A stretch of DNA of 64,000 nucleotides from Bacteroides sp. (lineage in GTDB: Bacteria > Bacteroidota > Bacteroidia > Bacteroidales > Bacteroidaceae). The DNA lies in contig JAJQFD010000040.1 in NCBI GenBank assembly GCA_021201335.1, positions 1-64,000 on the forward strand. Direction: 5' to 3'. Under the pieces are notes generated by a model, which saw only the letters and a program-made list of their open reading frames with translations, did not search any database and was not told the origin of the DNA. A program made the position numbers and the translations under genes. Of the stretch, positions 53,939 through 62,290 are shown in pieces; position 1 is the first letter of the stretch; every line of letters starts with the position of its first letter.

Positions 53939-54215
53939 ATGAAAAGAAACACTCTCATTAGGGTACTATTGACTTTACTAGGCATTCATCTTCTCCTCTT
54001 TCTGGGAGGAGTGGGGGTTCTTATTTTTGCTTTGGGTAGTTCTGCGTTTGGGTTATATTTTTCTGCAATACTCACCATTATACTCATTGTATTGCTTATT
54101 TTATGGTGTGCTGGAAAATTCAAGGGAAAAATAAAAAGGCGAACAATATATAGGAGCTATTGTAGTCTCGATATCTGTTTTCCTGATTCTTCTTTTGTGT
54201 TTAATTCCTTATTAA
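53939..54215 (+). CDS. Small three-helix membrane protein, frameshifted at an A5 tract
   Basis: The first 66 codons encode two hydrophobic helices (LIRVLLTLLGIHLLLFLGGV and a second to about residue 55) and then reach AAATAAAAAGG, after which the frame yields basic, non-membrane sequence to 54250. If one A of the A5 run at 54133-54137 is dropped, the frame reads GEQYIGAIVVSISVFLILLL, a third helix, and stops at 54215 (about 91 residues). The repaired version is far more protein-like. No family recognised. The start at 53939 is the only plausible one. Confidence 0.5.
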
Positions 54216-54276
54216 ATGAACCAATTCTTCTTAAAATATTGTATTTTTGAGAAACGTGTCTAATAAACCACATAAA

Positions 54277-54861
54277 ATGAAGAAACTCAAAAAATATCTA
54301 CTAATAGTAATTATTGGTATTTTCACCATGCTAGGTGGTAGCTATTTTTATGTAGAGTTTGCGGGCTATTTTAAGTTCAGTAAGGAGTGGCAATTAGGAG
54401 TGGTGAACCGTATAAGGAATAGCCCGGAACTTCCAGAAAGGTTTTATGTGTTGTATGAGAAGATATATCCCGGTTATTTTACTGATCCTTTATTTTCATA
54501 TTATATACGAAAATTAGCTTTCCCTTACAAACGAGAAATTCAGTCTCCATACAGAGATATGGCTTTAATGACAAATCCAGTCGGATTTGATTTAACGTTG
54601 GTTTCTTTTCATCTAACTCATCTTGTATCCTCCAAAGAATGTTTTAATTGCCGCATGCATTATTATGAATTTCTGAATAATACTACGGGGGTTTATGAAG
54701 TATCCCGGAAATATTTTAATAAGGAAATTGATGAATTAGATGATCGGGAAATGATCGAAATAATTGTTTATACTTTCAATCCGTCTTTTTACAATAAATT
54801 TCGGTTTCCCGATCGGGTAGAGCAGAAGGTGGAAATGCTTATGTCAAAACTTCAAATTTAA
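54277..54861 (+). CDS. Signal-anchored protein, GT51-like remnant domain
   Basis: 194 residues from ATG 54277 (MKKLKKYLLIVIIGIF). A single N-terminal membrane anchor is followed by an extracytoplasmic helical domain. The C-terminal part (VYEVSRKYFNKEIDELDDRE, MIEIIVYTFNPSFYNKFRFP) lines up in pattern with the end of GT51 peptidoglycan transglycosylases (A..YF.K....L...E.A.LA....P..YNP), but the catalytic EDRRF segment and the rest of the active site are absent. It is therefore probably not an active transglycosylase. Assignment by pattern only. Confidence 0.6.
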   Translation: MKKLKKYLLIVIIGIFTMLGGSYFYVEFAGYFKFSKEWQLGVVNRIRNSPELPERFYVLYEKIYPGYFTDPLFSYYIRKLAFPYKREIQSPYRDMALMTNPVGFDLTLVSFHLTHLVSSKECFNCRMHYYEFLNNTTGVYEVSRKYFNKEIDELDDREMIEIIVYTFNPSFYNKFRFPDRVEQKVEMLMSKLQI

Positions 54862-54881
54862 GATATATATCATATGGTGAG

Positions 54882-55643
54882 TTACTGTTGATAAAAAACT
54901 TGCTGAGTATATACCCCTTCTACTTTTGTATACTCTTCTTTGAATTGCTCTGTCACATCTTCAATAAATGCCATTGGAATAAGCATTTCACTTTTAGTGA
55001 AATCAGACTGATAGTGTGAATATTCAAATATCCGGTTTTCCCCCTTTAAATCCAGGATAAAAGAGCAATAACCATACGGCTTTTCGGAAAGTTCTACACT
55101 GACAGTGCCTTCAATTTCATTCGATCCGGTTTTTTCTGGATAAATAAAAATTTTCCCGGTGTGTTTTTCTTCATCAATATATATAACTTTATAACCTCCA
55201 CCCGGTTTTACTGGAATAGTAGCTAATGCCTTTTGCTCCAATTCTTCTTTTTCTTTAATAGTAATCTCTTTCCCCACTACTTTTACGCTGTTTTTGGCTA
55301 CCGTAAAAGTCGATTCCCTGTATTGAATCGAAACATTAAATTCAAAAGAGTTTTGAGAAGTATCTTGAATGATTATCTTAGTGCTACCTATTCCTAAAGG
55401 TTTAAGCTTTAGTTCTTTTCTATCTTTCTGGAAATCAATTTCGAGTAAAGATGGATTTTCTACCTTAATTTGGTATAAACCATTGCCTCCTCCAATAATT
55501 AACACATCATAAGAAGATGCTGGATAATAAACGTTGAATGTCTCATTAGGACGGATATTTGAAAGTGTAATTGGTTTATCATCATCTTTGCTGCAGGATG
55601 CACAGATAAGGATAAAGAGAAATAATAAATGTTTCAGTTTCAT
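54882..55643 (-). CDS. Lipoprotein with Ig-like (BIG2-type) fold, unknown function
   Basis: 253 residues, lipobox at Cys17 (ICASCSKDDDK) with an acidic KDDDK after it. Residues about 35-115 are beta-rich (SSYDVLIIGGGNGLYQIKVE, LLEIDFQKDRKELKLKPLGI, TKIIIQDTSQNSFEFNVSI), recalling bacterial Ig-like group 2 folds that decorate surface lipoproteins. The C-terminal half is less patterned. Surface-exposed location is inferred from the acidic stretch. Single gene. Confidence 0.75.
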   Translation of the reverse strand: MKLKHLLFLFILICASCSKDDDKPITLSNIRPNETFNVYYPASSYDVLIIGGGNGLYQIKVENPSLLEIDFQKDRKELKLKPLGIGSTKIIIQDTSQNSFEFNVSIQYRESTFTVAKNSVKVVGKEITIKEKEELEQKALATIPVKPGGGYKVIYIDEEKHTGKIFIYPEKTGSNEIEGTVSVELSEKPYGYCSFILDLKGENRIFEYSHYQSDFTKSEMLIPMAFIEDVTEQFKEEYTKVEGVYTQQVFYQQ

Positions 55644-55781
55644 AATTGAATGTTTTAATCTATGGTTTAACTTATTCTGTTATGTACTTTATGAATAAAG
55701 ACAAGATTAAATATGAAATTCCCTATAAGAAAATAACTAAAAATGAAATTGAAACATTAAAGAGTAGCTTGCAAGATATAT

Positions 55782-56460
55782 TTATACAAAGAATAGGATA
55801 GCTATATTTTTATCAAATAAGAAAAGAGTTATTAAATAACTGCCAATGACTATCACGTTTGTTTGTATATGAGTATTTCTGTAGGTAGTGATAAATAAGT
55901 GAAACCATTTTATAGAAAAGCAGTACATTCTAAAAACCAGAAAACCAATTGCTAATCCGGCGATCATTCCCGCTACAATATCAGAAATAAAATGTACTCC
56001 CAGGTATACACGTGAATATGCTATTAGAGAAGCCCATAAAAAAAATAATTACCGTATATAATCTGTTACGAAAGAATAAAGCGGTAAGCATTGCAAAACC
56101 AAATGCATTGGTAGCATGCCCCGATATAAATCCATATTTACCCCCGCAATACCCATGTAAGGTACGAACATGCTCCATTATCCCCGGATAATGTGTGGGT
56201 CGAGGTCTTGCAAAAAATGGTTTTATCAAACCGGATGAAAATTGATCACAGAAAACAAAAACTAGAATAATCGAAGTTAATACAGGTAACCATTGTTTCC
56301 AGTCCCTGTTATAAATTATAGAGATAATCAGAAACAGAGCCAATGGAATCCATGTTTTTGTATTTGAAGAAACCCACATAGCATGATCAAAAAAGCTATT
56401 GTGGGAACTATTAATCAAAAAGAATAAATTTTCCTCGTACGGTAATATTTTTTCCAGCAT
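55782..56460 (-). CDS. PAP2-family phosphatase, frameshifted at a T8 tract
   Basis: The frame from ATG 56460 has PAP2 motifs 1 and 2 (KPFFARPRPTHYPG; FISGHATNAFGFAM) and several transmembrane helices, then meets a run of eight T (minus strand; 56038-56045) and ends as unrelated sequence at 55981. With seven T the frame reads IIFLWASLIAYSRVYLGVHF, which is motif 3 (SR-x5-H-x3-D), and continues through MIAGLAIGFLVFRMY to 55782, about 225 residues. This is the standard lipid phosphatase (undecaprenyl-diphosphate phosphatase-like) length and order. As given the protein loses its catalytic third motif. Confidence 0.8.
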
Positions 56461-56627
56461 TTCTTTCTTGTTTATAATCTACAGATAAAGCATATATTAT
56501 TTGCAAAATAAACAATTGATTTTGGAGGAATTTTGGAGAAATCAGGAAGGCGTATTATTATTTGTTATTATTCCTGAATAATTATATAAGGCTTGTGGAG
56601 GCTATTTTTTCTTTAAACTAAGTTAAT

Positions 56628-56645
56628 TGTGAACGTTGTTTCACA
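56628..56645. promoter_or_regulatory. TetR-type operator O1 (GTGAAC-GTTG-TTTCAC)
   Basis: Inverted repeat with one mismatch and a 4-nt centre, just upstream of the TetR gene. A perfect version with the same half-site and spacing lies before the KAS III gene (57329). Confidence 0.65.
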
Positions 56646-56686
56646 TTCTTGTTGCGGAATTAAAGCGAAATTCTTTTCTTTGCGCC

Positions 56687-57304
56687 GTGAAATATTACAA
56701 GGAAGATATACTCAAAGTTGCTTTTGATGAGTTTATGGTGAACGGGTATGCCAGTCCTATAATTAGCAGTTTGCAGGAAAAGCTGGGAATGTCGAGAGGA
56801 GCACTTTACCGTCACTATAAAAATAAGGATGAACTGTTTAAAGTTGTTGTTGATACCTATTTCTTTCATACACTTGAACGGATCACGGAGAAAATTGATC
56901 CTACCATTTCGGTACCAAAACTGGTACGTTCTTTACGAAAAAGACAACGGTTGATTGCTAAGCTGATTACTACTAAAGGAGGTTCAAGATTTACATTCCT
57001 TAATTTCAATAATTTAATGATACAGGCTGCACGGTATTATCCTGGTTTTACTGTTCGCTATAGGAAAATACAATTACACGTTGACAGCCAGTGGAGAATC
57101 GCTTTAAGGAATAGCATTGCTGTTGGAGAAATACGTCCAGACATTGATGTCAATCTGATGAGTCGCCTATTTACGAAGATTTACTTTATGGATACACGTG
57201 AAGATTTTCCTATCCGGGAAAATGGTTTACCCAATACGAAAAGTAATATTGATGGGCAGGACCAATTTGTCCTTTATCTATATGGCCTAATGAGAATAGA
57301 GTGA
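56687..57304 (+). CDS. TetR-family transcriptional regulator
   Basis: 205 residues from the GTG at 56687 (codon read as Met, then KYYKEDILKVAFDEF). An in-frame TTG at 56636 lies inside operator O1 and is less likely. HTH at about residues 22-50: ASPIISSLQEKLGMSRGALY, followed by RHYKNKDELF, the TetR signature. The C-terminal ligand domain is all-helical. Two matching operators, one upstream of this gene and one between it and the KAS III gene, imply that it represses both itself and the KAS III gene, probably in response to an acyl-type ligand. Confidence 0.85.
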   Translation: MKYYKEDILKVAFDEFMVNGYASPIISSLQEKLGMSRGALYRHYKNKDELFKVVVDTYFFHTLERITEKIDPTISVPKLVRSLRKRQRLIAKLITTKGGSRFTFLNFNNLMIQAARYYPGFTVRYRKIQLHVDSQWRIALRNSIAVGEIRPDIDVNLMSRLFTKIYFMDTREDFPIRENGLPNTKSNIDGQDQFVLYLYGLMRIE

Positions 57305-57328
57305 TAAATATATTTTTTTAAAATAAAA

Positions 57329-57344
57329 GTGAACGAGTGTTCAC
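57329..57344. promoter_or_regulatory. TetR-type operator O2 (GTGAAC-GAGT-GTTCAC)
   Basis: Perfect 6-4-6 inverted repeat, 47 nt before the KAS III ATG and 25 nt after the TetR stop. Confidence 0.7.
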
Positions 57345-57390
57345 AAATGATATAACTTTTGAATACAAACCCAATAAAGATTATCCCACT

Positions 57391-58356
57391 ATGTTTATTA
57401 ATTCAACAGGATTTTATGTTCCGGAAACAAGCATTCCTAACAGTTATTTTACGGAGTTAAACGGGTTGACGGACGATTGGATTTACCAACGTACAGGTAT
57501 AAAATCGCGTGTGCGTGCTTCAGAAAAGGAGACTTTAAATTACATGTGCCAGCACGCAGTAGATATGGCTGCAAAAAAATTACCTTATGGTATTACTACC
57601 ATTGATTTAATTATTTTTGCTTCCTATACTCCGTCAGATACAGTGGGTACTACAGGACATTGGATACAACGTGAATTTAATATTGAGAATGCAAAAGTCT
57701 TTTATATATCTTCTGCTTGTTCATCCGGGATGAATGCTATTGAAGCGGTAAGTGCTTATTTTGCTGCCGGATTAGCTAAGAGAGCTTTATTGATTTGTGC
57801 CGACAGGAATTCGTCATTTTCGGATGATACCGACTCTATAGCTGGACATTTATGGGGAGATGCAGCAGTGGCCTATTTTCTTTCCAACGATCGTTATGAT
57901 GCTTCCGAAACAGAAATGAAAGATATTATGACGCAGGGCTTGGGACATATTGGTTTAGGGCCCGAAGCAGTGAAATTAAACTTGCCACACGGTGGAATTC
58001 AAATGCCTTTTGGAAAAGATGTATTTACCTATGCCTGTACTTATATTGCCCAGAATACCCAAAAGATTTTGGAAGATAACGGATATCAGATCCAGGATCT
58101 TTCTTATTTTATCGGGCATCAGGCAAATATGCGTATCCTAAAAAATGTTGCAAACCGATTAGGTTTACCTGAAAAGAAGTCTTTGTCGAATATTGAGCGA
58201 ATGGGTAATACGGGCTCTGCCAGCGCTTTATTGGTTTTCGCGATGAACGATAGTCATTTTGAAAGTAATGATCTGGTTTGTATGTCGGTATTTGGAGGTG
58301 GCTATTCATCCGGAGCCTGCTTAATGGTAATTGGTGAGAGAGAGGCTTCCCAATAA
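57391..58356 (+). CDS. Beta-ketoacyl-ACP synthase III-type enzyme (FabH-like)
   Basis: 321 residues from ATG 57391 (MFINSTGFYVPETSIPNSYF). A GTG start at 57337 would overlap operator O2. The catalytic triad is present: Cys in FYISSACSSGMNAIEA, His in FIGHQANMRILKNVANRLG, and Asn in RMGNTGSASALLVF. KAS III enzymes condense an acyl-CoA with malonyl-ACP to start a fatty-acid chain, or act in specialised acyl synthesis. Because it stands alone beside a TetR regulator with its own operator, this is probably an accessory, not the housekeeping, FabH. Array F follows. Confidence 0.85.
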   Translation: MFINSTGFYVPETSIPNSYFTELNGLTDDWIYQRTGIKSRVRASEKETLNYMCQHAVDMAAKKLPYGITTIDLIIFASYTPSDTVGTTGHWIQREFNIENAKVFYISSACSSGMNAIEAVSAYFAAGLAKRALLICADRNSSFSDDTDSIAGHLWGDAAVAYFLSNDRYDASETEMKDIMTQGLGHIGLGPEAVKLNLPHGGIQMPFGKDVFTYACTYIAQNTQKILEDNGYQIQDLSYFIGHQANMRILKNVANRLGLPEKKSLSNIERMGNTGSASALLVFAMNDSHFESNDLVCMSVFGGGYSSGACLMVIGEREASQ

Positions 58357-58462
58357 AAATGATGTTATTCAAAAAATATATACATACAGATATGTGTGTA
58401 GGATAAAAACTAAAATCAGTAAACATCTGATTATCAGATTTGTATTTTCTACCCGTTATGCT

Positions 58463-58556
58463 CAAAAGATTATAAGCTTAGTTTGTTTACAGACTAAGCT
58501 TATCGTACTTGCAGACTAAGCTTACAATATTTGTACGATAAGCTTATAATCTTTTG
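58463..58556. repeat. Tandem array, 22-bp period, flanked by perfect 18-bp inverted repeats (array F)
   Basis: The ends CAAAAGATTATAAGCTTA (58463-58480) and its exact reverse complement (58539-58556) enclose three 22-bp units with AAGCTTA palindromes; GCTTATCGTACTTGCAGACTAA is the fullest. The core TATCGTAC is shared with arrays A and D. It lies between convergent KAS III and GH127 genes. Confidence 0.8.
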
Positions 58557-58613
58557 ATTTTAATTCTTCAAGAGTAATATTTTACAAATCATTTACCCGA
58601 AAGTATACCTCAC

Positions 58614-60530
58614 TTATTTAGAACGGGAAAGCCACACCTGCATTTTACTCATCCTCCGGTTATCCCAGGCAAAATAGGGAGTAGCTGTTAAATCTTCATT
58701 TTGAATCATCCCTATACCGCCTAGTAGTTGAGGCTCCCATTGATAACTTAGCGATGCTTGATCTGTAAGAGTCGTATTTAGTATATTTCCACCATTATCG
58801 ACTTCTTCCAGGCAATAAAGAATCGGACCTCGCTCAATGGCTACACGATTCCTGTTTGCTTCAACTTCTTCTTTGGTAATAGTCCGGTTAATATTCATGG
58901 GCAGGGTTAAACTTACCTGATCACCTTTTTTCCATTTTTGGTTTAAAGAGACATACCCATCTTCACTAATATTCCATTCTATGGGGCTATTGTTTAGCTG
59001 AATGGAGATATTACTGGAAGCAGGATTCAGATAAGAGTATAAATCACTTGGAACAGGTTTATTCTGTGCCCACCCTGGAATCCGTAGTTTTAAAGTGAAT
59101 TGCTCTGGCTTTTCAATATCTATCCGAAGGTTGATATTTCCCTTCCACGGATATTCGGTCTGTTGGGTAAGGTGTAAAGTCTTGTTTTGCATGCGGATAT
59201 TTGCTTTGCTGTCTACGTATAGATTCACATATACATCTTTATCTTTCCTGGCATAAACATAACCGGGAATGGAGGCCATGAATCTGCATAAGTTACTAGG
59301 GCAACAGGCACATCCAAACCATTCACTCCGGGTGTATTTACCTTCTGATTCTAGTGGATTAGGATAGAAGAAGTGATCTCCGGATAAACTTATGCCCGAA
59401 ATAACCCCATTATAAAGCGTTCTTTCCAACACATCGTAATATTGAGATTTTCCATGATTGAGGAATAGCCGATGATTCCAGTAAACATTTCCAATAGCGG
59501 CACAGGTTTCGCAATAGGCGGTTGCATTAGGTAATTCGTAATTGTTTCCAAAAGCTTCATCCTTATGTCTGGCTCCGATACCACCATTGATATAATATTT
59601 TTTGGAAACTACGTTTTCCCAGATTTTATCAATGGCATTCTGATAATTCATATCTCCGGTTAGAGCTGCTACATCTGCCATACCCGAATACATATAAACA
59701 GCGCGTACAGCGTGTCCAACGGCTTCATCCTGCTCAATAACGGGTTTATGAGACTGACAGTATTCACCTCTTTCACCGTTTCCTTTGAGATCGAGAAAGA
59801 ATTTAGCGAGGTTTAAATAGTCTTCATTTCCAGTTACGCGATATAGTTTAATCAATCCCATTTCTACAATCTGATGGCCAGGTTCATATGTTAGTTTGTC
59901 GGGGCCAAAATCCCGTACCAGTAAATCAGCATTCTTAAGGGCAACATCCAGCAAAGATCGTTTTCCTGTTGCGTGATAATGGGCCACAGCCGCTTCATAG
60001 AGATGCCCGCAATTATATAGTTCATGACTCAGGTCGGGCGTTTTCTCCCATCTTTTTTCACCAACCCATTTATGTAAATTACCGGGTTCTCCGGCAGTGC
60101 GGGGAGTGAAAAGATATCCGTCTTCTTCCTGTGCCAGCTGTATGTAATGGATTAGCGTATCCATTTTTGCTTCCAGTTGCGGGTTAGGATACATTTGAAT
60201 GGAATATGACGCGCCTTCCAGTATCTTATAAATATCTGTATCGTCAAAAGTAAAAGAAGTATTAAAATAACCTTCCATTAATCCTCCAGCTTTCTTAAAG
60301 TTATTTACTCTTTCTGTAATCTCGCATTGATGCAGGGCTATGGGGATAGTTATTTCCTGGTTAATTTTAATTCGGGGGGGCCAGAAGTTGTCAGTAAAAC
60401 TAACTTCTGTAAAGGGGATGGATTGAATCGGGTAGTCGTTTTTGGGTTGAGTTTCTGCATCTGTTGAATTACAGGCATATGTACTAAGGATACAAATGAA
60501 AGCGAATAATAAGGTTTTTATTTTTCTCAT
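58614..60530 (-). CDS. Beta-L-arabinofuranosidase-type glycoside hydrolase (GH127/DUF1680), lipoprotein
   Basis: 638 residues, lipobox cysteine at 20 (LSTYACNST). The DUF1680/GH127 layout is clear: VSFTDNFWPPRIKINQE near the N-terminus, the (alpha/alpha)6 barrel with RWEKTPDLSHELYNCGHLYE and AYCETCAAIGNVYWNHRLFL, and the metal/catalytic Cys cluster GCACCPSNLCRFMASIPGYV. It removes terminal beta-L-arabinofuranose, as found on hydroxyproline-rich plant glycoproteins and on rhamnogalacturonan-II. It lies downstream of susD and susC on the same strand (about 110 nt gap), so it belongs to that utilisation locus. Confidence 0.9.
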   Translation of the reverse strand: MRKIKTLLFAFICILSTYACNSTDAETQPKNDYPIQSIPFTEVSFTDNFWPPRIKINQEITIPIALHQCEITERVNNFKKAGGLMEGYFNTSFTFDDTDIYKILEGASYSIQMYPNPQLEAKMDTLIHYIQLAQEEDGYLFTPRTAGEPGNLHKWVGEKRWEKTPDLSHELYNCGHLYEAAVAHYHATGKRSLLDVALKNADLLVRDFGPDKLTYEPGHQIVEMGLIKLYRVTGNEDYLNLAKFFLDLKGNGERGEYCQSHKPVIEQDEAVGHAVRAVYMYSGMADVAALTGDMNYQNAIDKIWENVVSKKYYINGGIGARHKDEAFGNNYELPNATAYCETCAAIGNVYWNHRLFLNHGKSQYYDVLERTLYNGVISGISLSGDHFFYPNPLESEGKYTRSEWFGCACCPSNLCRFMASIPGYVYARKDKDVYVNLYVDSKANIRMQNKTLHLTQQTEYPWKGNINLRIDIEKPEQFTLKLRIPGWAQNKPVPSDLYSYLNPASSNISIQLNNSPIEWNISEDGYVSLNQKWKKGDQVSLTLPMNINRTITKEEVEANRNRVAIERGPILYCLEEVDNGGNILNTTLTDQASLSYQWEPQLLGGIGMIQNEDLTATPYFAWDNRRMSKMQVWLSRSK

Positions 60531-60640
60531 AATTCAGATGATTTTTTAATCCAGGACGAAAAGGAGAATTTGTTTATTTGAAAGCACGACTGATGAAAGA
60601 CTGATTACTTCTTTCCGCCCTGAATATATATGGATCGTTT

Positions 60641-62274
60641 TTATATGTTGTCGTTCGAATAACCGTCATTTTGCTTTAAATTCGGGTTTTTCTCTCTTTG
60701 AGATCGTGGAATCGGCAGGAGTGACCGATAATCTCCATTCGGGGAGTGTGAGAACCATGATTTGGTGGTATATACACCAAAACGAATCATGTCCTGTCTT
60801 CTGCGACCTTCCTGATTAAATTCCCAGCCCAGCTCATCCAGAAAGCGTCCGTATTGTATATCCGCTCCCCCTTCAAAAGTATGGGGAACAAGATTGTCAC
60901 GTCTGCCGTAATCATATACACTACCTTCCTGTAATTGTGGTCCGGTAACGATAGCTTTTTCCGGTTTCGATCTGAAACTACGCTCTCTAACTTGAGTTAC
61001 AATAATGGCGGCAGCATCTGCATTGCCGGTTCTTAACAAGGATTCTGCTTTCATCATCAATATATCTGCATACCTGAAAAGAGGCCAGTCATTGCTTAAC
61101 TGAACACGTGCTCCCATTGCAATTTCGAATTTACCGTGACGGACTCCGTGAATTTCTTCCGAATTGGCTATACTGGGTACTTCATTAATATAGGAGAGAG
61201 GTTTACCCGACATAGCTCCCATGGTACAATTGAGAAGTTCACCGTCTGCAGAGAATTGATCACCCTGTATCCAGTTTTCAGCTAAACGAGTATCATCTTC
61301 ATCAAATGTATCAATAAATTGCGGAACAGCGCAGATTCCTCCCCACGGACTTGAAGAAAGATTGTAGGTTGCCTGGTTAGCCGGTTGGAGTGTTTGCATA
61401 TGGATGTCGAAAGCATTCCAATCTGTAACATACTGGTCGTCAAACGGAAGGGCAAAGATTATTTCCTTAGCGTTCTCATTATTGGTGGCAAATACATCCC
61501 GCTGGTTGGCGTCTAAATCGAAAAGACCTGTTTCTATAATTTTATTGCATGCATCAATACATTCCTGCCAACGGGCTGTACCGGTGTACACTTCTGCATT
61601 GATATACATTTTAGCAAGCAAGGCCCAGGCAGCCCAACGATTGAAACGGCCGTATGCCATACCTCCTTTTTCTTCGCTTAACAGGTTCATGTTTTCTGTT
61701 ACTTCCTGGATCACAAAGTCGAAAACTTGTTGGCGGGTTGATTGTTCAGGAATAAAACCTTCCGGGACATCATATTTGGTCATGATAGGTACATTGCCAT
61801 ACAAATCGCATAACATATAATAATAGGAAGCCCGCAATGCTTTCAGTTCAGCAATGGTCTCCTCTTTGCCTTCTGTTACCGGAATACTACCGGATTCAAT
61901 CTGATAGAGTACACGGTTGCAGTTATTAATGCCTGCATACAAATGATTCCAGCAGTTATTGACTACTTCATGATCTGTACTCCACTGATGTTCGAAGACC
62001 AGCCTGTGTACACCCCGTCAACCCAACCATTGGGACGGCCCGGGATTACTGATTGATCGGATGATACTTCCATGACGCGCACAATGCTGTTCCAGAATAA
62101 AAGTGCTTCCCGCCAGTTAACGTAAGTGGCTCCCACCAAAGAGGCTAAATCTTCTTCCGTGGGTTCGAAATCTTCTGATATGATAAGTGAGTGGCTTTTA
62201 TCATAAAGATCAGTGCAGTTTGAGCATACCAGTGAAAAAACGGCTATAAGTAAGATGGATATTTTTGTTTTCAT
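60641..62274 (-). CDS. SusD/RagB-family glycan-binding lipoprotein, frameshifted at a C4 tract
   Basis: The first frame (from ATG 62274) gives a lipobox at Cys20 (VCSNCTDLYD) and the N-terminal SusD motif LASLVGATYVNWREALLFWN, but stops after 103 codons. A second frame to 60641 carries the rest (INNCNRVLYQIESG, ELKALRASYYYMLCDLYGNV, GQ...GRRRQDMIRFGVYTTKSWF). Adding one G at 62013-62016 (plus-strand CCCC) joins them: GWVDGGVHRLVFEHQWSTDH, then AGINNC. The repaired length is about 543 residues, normal for SusD. The protein caps the SusC transporter at the cell surface and binds the glycan. susC is 16 nt upstream. Confidence 0.85.
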
Positions 62275-62290
62275 TGTATGAATGTTTTAG

